DNA of 64,000 bases, taken from contig CAJXUS010000007.1 in assembly GCA_913060675.1 (NCBI GenBank), positions 36,177 to 100,176 of the forward strand. The letters run 5' to 3'. Under the pieces are notes generated by a model, which saw nothing but the letters and a program-made list of their open reading frames with translations, ran no database searches and was not told where the DNA came from. This document shows positions 56,213 through 64,000 of this stretch, piece after piece. Position numbers and translations under genes: made by a program. The stretch comes from an uncultured Rhodospirillales bacterium. GTDB lineage: Bacteria; Pseudomonadota; Alphaproteobacteria; Kiloniellales; Kiloniellaceae. Position 1 is the stretch's first letter. Each line of letters starts with the position of its first letter.

Positions 56213-56470
56213 TTATCCGATCAGGTATGGCAACAGAGCTAGGAAGCGAGCGCGTTTAATAGCTTTTGCAAGCTCGCGTTGTTTCTTAGCAGAAACTGCT
56301 GTTATACGACTTGGAACAATTTTACCGCGCTCTGAAATGAAGCGCTGCAAAAGACGAGTGTCTTTGTAATCGATCTTTGGCGCACTTGAGCCAGAGAACG
56401 GGCAGCTTTTACGGCGACGATTAAACGGGCGACGGGAACCAACGCCCTGGCTAACGATTTGAATGGCCAT
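56213..56470 (-). CDS. rpsR: Ribosomal protein bS18
   Basis: The 85-residue protein has the bS18 pattern: [32 protein letters not shown] and [21 protein letters not shown]. It binds the platform of 30S as a pair with bS6 and lies directly after rpsF. Confidence 0.96.
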   Translation of the reverse strand: MAIQIVSQGVGSRRPFNRRRKSCPFSGSSAPKIDYKDTRLLQRFISERGKIVPSRITAVSAKKQRELAKAIKRARFLALLPYLIG

Positions 56471-56481
56471 GTTGCTCTTCC

Positions 56482-56952
56482 TTAGCTAGCTGTTGCTTCA
56501 CGAGGTGCGCGATCGCCACCTTCGCGAGGAGGGCGACCACCGCGGTCATCACGACCACGACCACCATCACGTCCGCCGCGGTCATCACGACCACCACGAC
56601 CACCACGACCACCGCGTTCATCACGGCTGCCACGGTTTTGCATGACGACTGAAGGCTCTTCTTCGAGGACGTCAACTTTAACAGTCAACGTACGAAGTAC
56701 ATCATCGTTCAACCGCATAACGCGTTCCATTTCCTGGACCGCTGCAGAAGGAGCATCGATGTTAAGAAGAACATAGTGGCCTTTGCGGTTTTTCTTAACG
56801 CGATAAGCCATGTTACGAAGACCCCAATACTCGGTCTTAGCAACTGAACCACCGTTTTCGGTGATAATAGCAGTGAACTGCTCTGTTAGTGTATCGACTT
56901 GAGAGGACGAGATGTCCTGACGAGCGATATATACGCATTCATAAAAAGCCAT
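56482..56952 (-). CDS. rpsF: Ribosomal protein bS6
   Basis: The 156-residue protein has the bS6 fold (residues 1-95, [17 protein letters not shown] and [17 protein letters not shown]) and a long RGG/RDDRGG-rich C-terminal tail (107-156), so it is longer than many bS6 proteins. GAGGAG five bases before the ATG is the ribosome-binding site. A possible autoregulatory leader lies just upstream. Confidence 0.96.
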   Translation of the reverse strand: MAFYECVYIARQDISSSQVDTLTEQFTAIITENGGSVAKTEYWGLRNMAYRVKKNRKGHYVLLNIDAPSAAVQEMERVMRLNDDVLRTLTVKVDVLEEEPSVVMQNRGSRDERGGRGGRGGRDDRGGRDGGRGRDDRGGRPPREGGDRAPREATAS

Positions 56953-57045
56953 ATTTACTCCTCACGGCTTTAGGAGTTCAGGTCAGACCTGAACTCGGAG
57001 CTGGTGTCCTTGTTTTCCGCTTGAGGTCACCAGCAAGGAGTTGAG
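56953..57045 (-). promoter_or_regulatory. rpsF leader RNA, candidate S6:S18 autoregulatory element
   Basis: Read on the minus strand, stem 1 is GCTGGTG/CACCAGC (57034-57028 with 57006-57000). Stem 2 is GAGTTCAGGT/ACCTGAACTC (56996-56987 with 56983-56974). A possible stem 3, CTCC/GGAG (56976-56973 with 56961-56958), encloses a loop with CCG and the ribosome-binding site. Stems 2 and 3 share bases and exclude each other. S6:S18 complexes bind a CCG-bearing hairpin in rpsF leaders of many bacteria. The rest of the gap to fabD shows no gene. Confidence 0.45.
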
Positions 57046-57357
57046 TTAGTGCGGATTAACGTGCGGAATATAGCGATCCTGACGCGGGGGTCAAGGGTGT
57101 TGCACATGAGGCCGTCTATCTATCTGATAATAAATAAATATTAGATCCTTTGGACTTATGTTGTTTGGTTATTCTTATGGTAGAAGGTTCTGTTTCGTTG
57201 CATATTCAACTTGAGAACGGTATCTCTGGGCGCAAATAACAATGTGTTCTGAAGTCATGTGACCTGAAACCATCAGGATTATTATTAATGAGTATTCATC
57301 AAAGTAAGGGAATACCTTAACTTTGATGGCGTCAGGCATTCGTGAAGGAGTAAACTA

Positions 57358-58299
57358 ATGAAACGTTCTTTTGTCTTTCCTGGGCAAGGTTCACAATCGG
57401 TTGGTATGGGGAAAGAATTGGCAGACGCCTTTCCGGTTGCCCGTCAAGTTTTCGAAGAAGTTGACGATGCGCTGGGTCAGAAACTCTCTGCCCTGACATT
57501 TGAAGGCCCCATAGAGGACCTCACGCTTACTGAAAACGCCCAACCAGCTTTGATGTCGGTAAGTATGGCAGTTGTACGCGTACTCCAAAGTGAAGGTAAT
57601 TTTGTGCTCGCCGACCGTGCGGCTTTTGTCGCAGGGCATTCTCTTGGTGAATATTCTGCTCTTACTGCGGTAGGATCGATAGGGCTTGCGGACGCTGCGC
57701 GGCTTTTGAAATTGCGAGGACAATCCATGCAACAGGCCGTTCCTGTCGGGGAGGGCGCAATGGCAGCTCTTCTTGGTTTGGATTTTGAGGCTGCAGAAGC
57801 GGTTGCTAAAGAGGCCGCTCAGGGTGACGTATGCTCCGCTGCTAATGATAATGCGCCTGGTCAAGTTGTGATCAGTGGGCACAAAGCAGCGGTTGAACGT
57901 GCTCTGGACATTGCAAAAGAGAAAGGCGCTAAACGCGCTGTACTACTTCCTGTATCCGCTCCTTTCCATTGCTCTTTGATGTCGCCGGCAGCTGACGCAA
58001 TGGCCGAAGCCCTCTCTGCAGTAACACTTCGCGCTCCTTCTATCCCGGTTATTTGCAATGTATCTGCAGATATTGTCACTGATCCAGAAGCGATTCGAAG
58101 TCATCTCGTTGAGCAGGTTACTGGTATCGTGCGGTGGCGTGAATCCGTCGAATTCATGAAGTCAAAAGGCGTCGAGCAGTTGGTTGAACTTGGTGCCGGT
58201 AAGGTGTTGAGTGGATTGACACGTAGAATTGATCGCGAGCTTACTTCCGTGAATGCTGGAAGCCCTGCGGAAATAGAAGAATTGTTGAAAAATATTTAA
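57358..58299 (+). CDS. fabD: Malonyl-CoA:ACP transacylase
   Basis: The 313-residue protein has GQGSQSVGMGKEL, the nucleophile Ser95 in GHSLGEYSAL and the conserved His in SAPFHCSLM. It moves malonyl groups to the acyl carrier protein. GAAGGAG precedes the ATG. It heads the fabD-fabG-acpP-fabF-mltG cluster. Confidence 0.96.
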   Translation: MKRSFVFPGQGSQSVGMGKELADAFPVARQVFEEVDDALGQKLSALTFEGPIEDLTLTENAQPALMSVSMAVVRVLQSEGNFVLADRAAFVAGHSLGEYSALTAVGSIGLADAARLLKLRGQSMQQAVPVGEGAMAALLGLDFEAAEAVAKEAAQGDVCSAANDNAPGQVVISGHKAAVERALDIAKEKGAKRAVLLPVSAPFHCSLMSPAADAMAEALSAVTLRAPSIPVICNVSADIVTDPEAIRSHLVEQVTGIVRWRESVEFMKSKGVEQLVELGAGKVLSGLTRRIDRELTSVNAGSPAEIEELLKNI

Positions 58300-58381
58300 A
58301 TTAAACGTGCGTAAAGGTGCTTGGTCTCGATTACAAAATTAGGTAGCCTTTACCGCATAATATATATTCTAGGAGTAAAAC

Positions 58382-59122
58382 ATGTTTGATCTTTCCGGCA
58401 AGACTGCACTTGTAACAGGTGCTTCTGGCGGTATTGGTAGTGCAATTGCCAAAGCTCTTCATGACCAAGGGGCTATTGTTGGACTTTCTGGTACGCGGGT
58501 AGAGGCACTGGAAAAAGTTGCTGCTGATCTCGGCGGTGAACGTGTTCATGTGTTGCCTGCGAATCTTTCCGAACCAGATGCACCCGCGGACCTTATTAAG
58601 CGTGCGGATGAAGCAATGGGGCAGCTGGATATACTTGTTAATAATGCTGGTTTAACACGCGATAATCTTGCTATGCGCCTAAAGGACGAAGACTGGGATA
58701 CGGTTTTGGCTGTAAACCTCACGGCAAGCTTTCGATTATCAAAGGCTTGTCTTCGAGGCATGATGAAACGTCGCTGGGGACGTATTATTGGTATTACTTC
58801 TGTTGTTGGTACCACGGGGAATGCTGGCCAAACAAACTATGCTGCTTCTAAAGCTGGCTTGATTGGAATGAGTAAGTCTCTTGCTCAGGAAGTGGCTTCT
58901 CGCGGTATTACCGTTAATTGTGTTGCTCCTGGTTTTATCGAAACCCCAATGACAGATGTTTTAAATGATGACCTCAAAGAAAATCTTTTAAGAGGTATTC
59001 CTTGTGGGAAGCTAGGTACACCAGAAGATATCGCGGCTTCTGTAGCCTATCTTTCGAGTAATGAAGCTGCTTACGTGACAGGCCAGACCTTGCATGTGAA
59101 CGGCGGAATGGCCATGATATAA
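58382..59122 (+). CDS. fabG: 3-oxoacyl-ACP reductase
   Basis: The 246-residue SDR enzyme has TGASGGIG, NNAGLTRDNLAMRL, YAASKAG and the C-terminal VTGQTLHVNGGMAM, matching FabG. It reduces 3-oxoacyl-ACP with NADPH. It lies 82 bp after fabD. Confidence 0.95.
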   Translation: MFDLSGKTALVTGASGGIGSAIAKALHDQGAIVGLSGTRVEALEKVAADLGGERVHVLPANLSEPDAPADLIKRADEAMGQLDILVNNAGLTRDNLAMRLKDEDWDTVLAVNLTASFRLSKACLRGMMKRRWGRIIGITSVVGTTGNAGQTNYAASKAGLIGMSKSLAQEVASRGITVNCVAPGFIETPMTDVLNDDLKENLLRGIPCGKLGTPEDIAASVAYLSSNEAAYVTGQTLHVNGGMAMI

Positions 59123-59305
59123 TCTGTAATTGACCGCGAAGCTTTGAATCTTTATGAAATATATGGATATAGGGCGTTGGCAAGCTGCTGAAAAGTATGT
59201 TAAGAGGCGGCGCTTCTCTGCGAAAGCAGGGTATGAAATCAATTCTGGCCGCAGGGCCGTGAGTAACACCGCCGAAAGGCGATAAATAGTTAAGGGCTAA
59301 GTTTT
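59123..59305 (+). promoter_or_regulatory. Structured acpP leader
   Basis: The 183-bp gap holds three short hairpins: CTGC-GAAA-GCAG (59218-59229), GGCC-GCAG-GGCC (59247-59258) and CGCC-GAAA-GGCG (59270-59281). Two have GAAA tetraloops. They lie upstream of the acpP ribosome-binding site (AAGGG at 59292). A small RNA or a stability element is possible. No gene is seen. Confidence 0.35.
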
Positions 59306-59542
59306 ATGAGCAACGATGTCGCTGATCGCGTAAAGAAAATTGTAGTTGAACACCTAGGTGTTGAAGAAGCCAAAGTTGTTGAAGCTGCAAGCTTCATCGA
59401 CGATCTTGGTGCTGACAGCCTGGACACTGTCGAACTCGTTATGGCGTTCGAAGAAGAGTTCGGTTGTGAAATTCCTGACGATGCTGCAGAAAAAATCGCG
59501 ACAGTTCAAAATGCTGTCGATTTCATTTCTGAAAACATCTAA
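59306..59542 (+). CDS. acpP: Acyl carrier protein
   Basis: The 78-residue acidic protein has the phosphopantetheine site Ser38 in [19 protein letters not shown]. It carries fatty-acid intermediates. A terminator follows. Confidence 0.97.
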   Translation: MSNDVADRVKKIVVEHLGVEEAKVVEAASFIDDLGADSLDTVELVMAFEEEFGCEIPDDAAEKIATVQNAVDFISENI

Positions 59543-59557
59543 TAGTTTTCTTATTAC

Positions 59558-59584
59558 AACGCCGGGGTTTATCCCGGCGTTTTA
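59558..59584 (+). terminator. Terminator or attenuator after acpP
   Basis: AACGCCGGG (59558-59566) and CCCGGCGTT (59573-59581) form a 9-bp stem followed by TTAG. The T run is short, so it may only partly stop transcription and raise acpP over fabF. Confidence 0.6.
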
Positions 59585-59614
59585 GTATTTAATAGATAGA
59601 GACATCTCCTAATC

Positions 59615-60877
59615 ATGCGTCGTGTTGTAATAACTGGTCTTGGTATGGTATCCCCGCTTGGTTGTGGTGTTGATCACATTTGGTCACGCGTCATCAACGG
59701 TGAATCAGGTTTAGGCAAAATCACAGATTTTGAAACTTCGGATCTTCCTTGTCAGATCGCAGGGCACATTCCCCTGGGTGAAACATCTGAGGGATACTTT
59801 AATCCTGATGATCATGTTGCGGCAAAAGATCGTCGTAAACTTGATCCGTTTATTATCTATGGGATCACAGCTGCTCAACAGGCGATTGAGGATTCTGGGT
59901 GGAAGCCTGAGGATGAAGAAAGCTTGTGTCGTACTGGCGTAATGATCGGTTCTGGTATTGGCGGTCTTCAGACAATTGCGAATGGTGCGTTGATGATTGA
60001 GGAAAAGGGGCCTCGAAAATTATCACCATTTTTTATCCCCTCATCTTTGATCAATCTCATTTCAGGACATGTTTCGATCCGTTATGGTTTTAAAGGTCCA
60101 AACCACTCGGTTGTCACAGCGTGTTCAACTGGCGCTCACGCAATTGGTGATGCTGCTCGGCTGATCCAGTTCGATGATGCTGATGTCATGGTTGCTGGTG
60201 GTGCTGAAGCTGCCGTTTGCCGACTCGGGATTGCAGGTTTCTGCGCTTCTCGTGCACTCTCTACGGGCTATAACGATTCGCCGACAGAAGGTTCTCGTCC
60301 TTGGGATGAAGGCCGTGATGGTTTCGTTATGGGCGAAGGTGCTGGTGTTGTTGTTCTTGAAGAACTGGAACATGCGAAAGCACGTGGGGCAACAATATAC
60401 GGCGAAGTGGTTGGTTATGGACTGTCTGGTGATGCCCACCACATCACTGCGCCTCCTCCTGATGGGAACGGGGGATTTCGTGCCATGTCCGCGGCGCTTA
60501 AACGTGCAGGTATAAATGCTGAAGATGTGGACTACATCAACGCACATGGTACCTCTACACCACTTGGTGATGAAATCGAGTTTGGTGCTGTAAAGCGTCT
60601 GTTTGGTGACAACAAAAATCTATGTATGTCATCAACCAAATCTGCGATCGGGCACCTTCTTGGTGCGGCTGGCGCCGTTGAGGCAATCTTCTCGGTTAAG
60701 GCGCTCAAAGAAGGGGTTGTTCCTCCAACTTTGAATCTTGAAAACCCTTCAGAGTCTTGTCAGGGCATCAATCTTGTACCTCTTGAAGCTCAAGAGAAAA
60801 AAATTGATATAGCACTTTCCAACTCGTTCGGGTTTGGCGGTACAAATGCTAGCCTCGTGCTCAAAGCATTTAATTAA
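59615..60877 (+). CDS. fabF: Beta-ketoacyl-ACP synthase II
   Basis: The 420-residue enzyme has the catalytic Cys170 in VVTACSTGAHAIGDA, the His of NAHGTSTPLGD and the Lys/His motif SSTKSAIGHLLGAAG. It condenses malonyl-ACP with acyl-ACP. It is followed after 11 bp by mltG. Confidence 0.95.
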   Translation: MRRVVITGLGMVSPLGCGVDHIWSRVINGESGLGKITDFETSDLPCQIAGHIPLGETSEGYFNPDDHVAAKDRRKLDPFIIYGITAAQQAIEDSGWKPEDEESLCRTGVMIGSGIGGLQTIANGALMIEEKGPRKLSPFFIPSSLINLISGHVSIRYGFKGPNHSVVTACSTGAHAIGDAARLIQFDDADVMVAGGAEAAVCRLGIAGFCASRALSTGYNDSPTEGSRPWDEGRDGFVMGEGAGVVVLEELEHAKARGATIYGEVVGYGLSGDAHHITAPPPDGNGGFRAMSAALKRAGINAEDVDYINAHGTSTPLGDEIEFGAVKRLFGDNKNLCMSSTKSAIGHLLGAAGAVEAIFSVKALKEGVVPPTLNLENPSESCQGINLVPLEAQEKKIDIALSNSFGFGGTNASLVLKAFN

Positions 60878-60888
60878 TTCACCCAGTC

Positions 60889-61890
60889 GTGACTGAAGAA
60901 CAAAAAATATCAAAGAGGCCCTCTTTTATGAAGTGGGCCTCGCTTTGTTTGGCTTGCATTATTATGGCGATGTCGATCGCTCTTTACCACGCACAGCAAA
61001 CGTTTTTTGCCGCAGGTCCCTTAAGCAATGATGTAATCGTCGTTATCCCTAGCGGGGTAGGTCTAGAGAAAATAGCTAACCTCCTTAAGGATGAGGAAGT
61101 CATAAGTGATGTTCTCATTTTCCAACTTGGAGCCCGTTATACTAAACGCGCACGGAACCTTAAGGCCGGAGAATTTCTCTTTCCAGCAACAGCGTCTATG
61201 GATGCTGTTATTAAAATTCTCGAGCAGGGTAAAGCTGTTACTTATTCCGTTACTATTCCCGAGGGGAAAACCTCTCGAGAAATAATTGATATATTACTCA
61301 GTGATCAGAACCTTTCAGGTGAAATTTCTGTCATCCCAGAAGAGGGGAGCTTACTTCCTGAGACGTATCAGTATGTACGTGGTGGAACTCGGCAGTCTGT
61401 CGTCGATAGAATGCAAAAAGCGTTGATTGAGAATCTGAATGAACTCTGGATGAATAGACAAGAAGGTTTGCCTTTGGACTCCATAGAGGAAGCCTTAGTC
61501 TTGGCGTCTATTGTTGAGAAAGAAACGGGTATCGCGTCGGAAAGGCCTCTGGTTGCAGGAGTATTTATTAACCGTCTCAGATTGAAAATGCGCCTACAGT
61601 CAGATCCAACTGTTTCTTATGGGATTACCATGGGGCAGGCTCCTTTGGGGCGAAGTCTTTCTCGGAAAGATCTTAAGACGCCAACACCGTATAACACCTA
61701 CACAATAGACCGTCTTCCTCCGGCGCCAATTACAAATGTTGGCCGGTCCGCCTTAGAAGCAGTTACGCAGCCAACTAAAACAAAGTACCTGTATTTCGTG
61801 GCGAATGGTAAGGGCGGACATTCCTTTGCGAAGAATTTAAAAGAGCATAACAAGAACGTGCGGTTGTGGCGTTCGGTGAAAATGAAATAA
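60889..61890 (+). CDS. mltG: Endolytic murein transglycosylase MltG
   Basis: The 333-residue protein has one N-terminal membrane segment (residues 14-34) and the YceG/MltG domain: LVLASIVEKETGIASERPLVAGVFINRL with the catalytic Glu, and SDPTVSYG near it. It cuts nascent glycan strands. GTG start at 60889. The fabF-mltG neighbourhood is common in proteobacteria. Confidence 0.92.
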   Translation: MTEEQKISKRPSFMKWASLCLACIIMAMSIALYHAQQTFFAAGPLSNDVIVVIPSGVGLEKIANLLKDEEVISDVLIFQLGARYTKRARNLKAGEFLFPATASMDAVIKILEQGKAVTYSVTIPEGKTSREIIDILLSDQNLSGEISVIPEEGSLLPETYQYVRGGTRQSVVDRMQKALIENLNELWMNRQEGLPLDSIEEALVLASIVEKETGIASERPLVAGVFINRLRLKMRLQSDPTVSYGITMGQAPLGRSLSRKDLKTPTPYNTYTIDRLPPAPITNVGRSALEAVTQPTKTKYLYFVANGKGGHSFAKNLKEHNKNVRLWRSVKMK

Positions 61891-62010
61891 ATACCTTCTC
61901 ATTTGTTATCTATTTCATAAAACTTTTATCCTAGAATAGATGTAATCTGCCCAAAAAGGCGTTGGTCCTTAATTTCTTTCCATGATTTGGCTCTAAGAGT
62001 CGATGATGGC

Positions 62011-62039
62011 TTGACCTTTTGCAGATGTTGGGTAGTTTT
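62011..62039 (+). promoter_or_regulatory. Possible sigma-70 promoter of infA
   Basis: TTGACC (62011-62016), a 17-bp spacer and TAGTTT (62034-62039). The -35 is close to consensus and the -10 is moderate; it lies about 40 bp before the infA ATG. Confidence 0.35.
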
Positions 62040-62077
62040 GCGCAACGCAAGAATGCGGTAGAAAAAGGCAAGATTGA

Positions 62078-62296
62078 ATGGCTAAAGAAGAACTCCTTGA
62101 GTTTAGTGGTACTGTTATTGAAAAGCTCCCGAATGCAATGTTCCGGGTAGAGCTTGAAAACGGACACGAGATTATTGCTCACACTGGTGGGAAAATGCGT
62201 AAATTCCGCATTCGTACCATGGTTGGCGATAAAGTTGACGTTGAAATGACCCCCTACGATTTAACTAAAGGTCGGATTACTTTCCGTCACAAATAA
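62078..62296 (+). CDS. infA: Translation initiation factor IF-1
   Basis: The 72-residue S1-fold protein has the IF-1 pattern [22 protein letters not shown], then [20 protein letters not shown] and [18 protein letters not shown]. It binds the 30S A site during initiation. Confidence 0.97.
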   Translation: MAKEELLEFSGTVIEKLPNAMFRVELENGHEIIAHTGGKMRKFRIRTMVGDKVDVEMTPYDLTKGRITFRHK

Positions 62297-62384
62297 GAAT
62301 TCTTTCTTTAAAATAGAAAGAGCAGATACAGCTGCGCGTTTTGTCTTGGGACGGAACGCGCATTTTGTGCTTGTTTTTCTTCCC

Positions 62385-63146
62385 TTAATTTTTCTTGGGT
62401 AATTTTTCCGAGATAAACTCTGAAAGGTAGAGGGGGAGGGCTGAAAACAGTAACACAGCAATATACATTGGCTTCGGGAATGAAATTCGAGCTTTGTTTT
62501 GGCTCAGACCTTTTTTGATTATTTCGGCGGCTTTTTTCCCTTCCATCAAAAATGGCATGGGAAAGTTATTTACCGCCGTTATACCGCTTTTTACAAAGCC
62601 GGGCGTGATAACTGTAATCTTAATGTTATCCTTTTTTAAATCTCCCCTTAGGCCTTCTCCCCAAGTTCTTACCGCAGCCTTGCTCGCACAGTAGGCTGGC
62701 GCGCTTGGTAAGCCTTTAAAGGATGCAAGGGAAGACATAATCGCGATCTGTCCTCTTCCGTTCGATTTCATAACCTCAATTGCGGGGAGTACAGTATTGA
62801 GAACGCCATGAATATTGATATCCATAATCTCTCTGACTTGGTCACCCGTTTCACCAGAGCTTCCAGTCCCACCAGATATACCAGCATTCGCTATTACCAA
62901 ATCCAACTGTGATGTTGTGTTTGCTTCTTTAATTGCCTGCATACAAAGCGAAGGGTCTTTCACATCTAAAGTGATTTTATGAACAACTGCTCCAAGTTTT
63001 TCACATTTTGTGGCAATATTATTGAGACGGTCATTATTCCTACCTACAAGGAATAATTTTTTACCGAAACCTGCATACGATTCTGCTAGGGCTGCGCCTA
63101 TACCGCTGGAAGCACCAGTAATAAATATTGTATTTAGTTCAGTCAT
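62385..63146 (-). CDS. SDR-family oxidoreductase
   Basis: The protein has FITGASSGIGAALAES, NAGISGG near residue 85, and YCASKAAVRTW with the YxxxK pair. A C-terminal hydrophobic stretch could be a membrane anchor. I prefer the ATG at 63146 (MTELNTIFITG) because the extra 32 residues of a longer frame do not resemble the family. The substrate is unknown. Confidence 0.8.
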   Translation of the reverse strand: MTELNTIFITGASSGIGAALAESYAGFGKKLFLVGRNNDRLNNIATKCEKLGAVVHKITLDVKDPSLCMQAIKEANTTSQLDLVIANAGISGGTGSSGETGDQVREIMDINIHGVLNTVLPAIEVMKSNGRGQIAIMSSLASFKGLPSAPAYCASKAAVRTWGEGLRGDLKKDNIKITVITPGFVKSGITAVNNFPMPFLMEGKKAAEIIKKGLSQNKARISFPKPMYIAVLLFSALPLYLSEFISEKLPKKN

Positions 63147-63264
63147 TCTTGCAGGGCCTCGTATGCATTGAGTATAACGCATATGAAAATAATGCAGCTC
63201 TTGAAGAATGCAAACTATTTGACTGAGCAAGTAACGTTTCAATTATTTTATTGAGGAACCATTT

Positions 63265-63951
63265 ATGGGTAAGGCTATTGCTAGTATGACGGGGTTTGCC
63301 CGGTCCGAAGGAGAATATGTCGGGACGACTTGGTCCTGGGAGCTCAAAAGTGTAAATGGGAAAAACCTCGATGCACGATGCCGCGTGCCGAATGGATTTG
63401 AATCCCTTGATGCAAAGGTACGATCCGAACTAGCAAAGAGCTTTAAGCGTGGAAATTTCCACGTCAATCTGGTGATCGATAATAAGCAAAAATCAGTAAA
63501 GCTTCAGGTTAACGAAGATATTCTTCAGCAAGTTATCCCGCTGGCAACCCGTATTGGTAATGAATTAGATGCTGTCGCGCCTTCAATAGATGGGATTCTT
63601 AACTTAAGAGGTGTACTTGAGCTGGTTGAAGAAGAAGAAACACCGGCCGATAGAGAAAAACGCATGGAGTTAATCCATATCAGTTTAAATGATGCGATAC
63701 TGCAAATGGCAGATATGCGACTTGAAGAAGGTAACAGGCTTGCTGAAATTGCTCACAGCCAACTAAATGATATCGAAGTACTGCATAAGAAAGCATCTGA
63801 ACTCGCCGCAATGCAACCTGAGGCTCTGCATAATCGCTTTAAGAAACAGGTGTCCGAGCTGCTGAAAGATGGAAGCCCTGTTCCTGATGAGCGCCTGGCC
63901 CAGGAAATAGCGATCCTGGTAACCAAAGCTGACATTCGAGAAGAATTAGAC
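63265..63951 (+). CDS. yicC: YicC family protein, 3' end cut by the contig end
   Basis: The reading frame begins MGKAIASMTGFARSEGEYVG and continues with WELKSVNGKNLDARCRVP, RGNFHVNLV and, near the end, PVPDERLAQEIAILVTKADI, matching the YicC endoribonuclease-like family (usually about 290 residues). About 229 residues are genomic. After EELD the frame runs into adapter sequence giving the artefact LSLIHISEPTRPRLIS, so the last 60 residues or so are missing. AGGAA precedes the ATG. Confidence 0.9.
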
Positions 63952-64000
63952 CTGTCTCTTATACACATCTCCGAGCCCACGAGACCGAGGCTGATCTCGT
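63952..64000. other. Illumina Nextera adapter and index, sequencing artefact
   Basis: From 63952 the sequence is the 19-bp transposase mosaic end CTGTCTCTTATACACATCT, then CCGAGCCCACGAGAC (63971-63985), then 8 bases CGAGGCTG that read as an index (63986-63993), then ATCTCGT, the start of the P7 primer. This is not genomic DNA. It is an untrimmed read end that capped the contig. Confidence 0.98.

Noticed and set aside
56500..56650. Repetitive CGACCACC/CGTGGTC-like stretch that could be taken for a tandem repeat or CRISPR
   Set aside because: It encodes the RGG/RDDRGG tail of bS6; the repeat unit is short and coding, with no spacers.
63753..63980. Minus-strand open frame starting MGSEMCIRDR
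   Set aside because: Its start is read from the Nextera adapter and the rest is antisense to yicC.

Overview
The window looks like a chromosomal segment of a free-living, probably marine, alphaproteobacterium with moderate GC. The evidence is gene order and family content: guaB-RNA methyltransferase-guaA, a GppA-type phosphatase followed by rlmE, rpsF-rpsR-rplI upstream of dnaB, radA-cvpA-purF, fabD-fabG-acpP-fabF-mltG, and the alphaproteobacterial families DUF2794 and PAS_5. The genus cannot be fixed from sequence alone; a Rhodospirillales/Kiloniellales-like lineage is only a guess. The last 49 bases (63952-64000) are not genomic. They are an Illumina Nextera adapter plus index, so the final gene (yicC) is cut by a contig end.

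Layout. 1-7.3 kb holds the end of phosphatidylserine synthase with a second CDP-alcohol phosphotransferase, a PadR-RND efflux operon on the minus strand, an orphan flagellar-rod-like protein and a PilZ protein. 7.7-13.4 kb is a DppABCDF-type peptide ABC importer. 13.5-14.2 kb is a PAS_5 protein. 14.2-20.7 kb is a sugar ABC importer (binding protein, two permeases, PfkB kinase, ATPase) divergent from a ROK repressor. 20.7-29.6 kb is a LysR regulator and an operon of two M20 peptidases with a second peptide-type ABC importer whose two ATPases are fused. 29.7-30.0 kb is a broken DUF533/TerB-like gene. 30.2-39.6 kb holds an MFS transporter, tRNA-Gln(CTG), a GppA-type phosphatase, rlmE, guaB, an RsmB-like methyltransferase, a TauE/SafE permease and guaA. 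39.7-43.7 kb has small accessory genes: a Cys-rich peptide with an ArsR regulator, an unknown 103-aa protein, SlyX, a GNAT enzyme, a diguanylate cyclase, DUF2794 and a lipoprotein. 43.9-47.5 kb is YfgM-like protein-bamB-der. 47.5-57.0 kb, all minus strand, is SDR, purF, cvpA, radA, mlaF, mlaE, dnaB, rplI, rpsR, rpsF. 57.4-62.3 kb is the fatty-acid cluster, mltG and infA. 62.4-64 kb is an SDR and truncated yicC.

How the genes fit together. Two separate peptide uptake systems and one sugar uptake system, each with its own terminators or regulator, suggest a heterotroph scavenging peptides and sugars. The LysR-linked operon places two amide-bond-cleaving enzymes with an importer, which suggests uptake and hydrolysis of N-acylated or peptide-like compounds. 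The remainder is mostly housekeeping: purine synthesis, envelope assembly, translation, replication and fatty-acid synthesis.

I saw no phage, insertion sequence, CRISPR or defence island. The most interesting unexplained signals are non-coding. They are a guaB leader with two mutually exclusive hairpins reaching the ribosome-binding site, a perfect 13-bp inverted repeat further upstream, an rpsF leader that fits S6:S18 autoregulation, a structured acpP leader, and several perfect operator-like palindromes.
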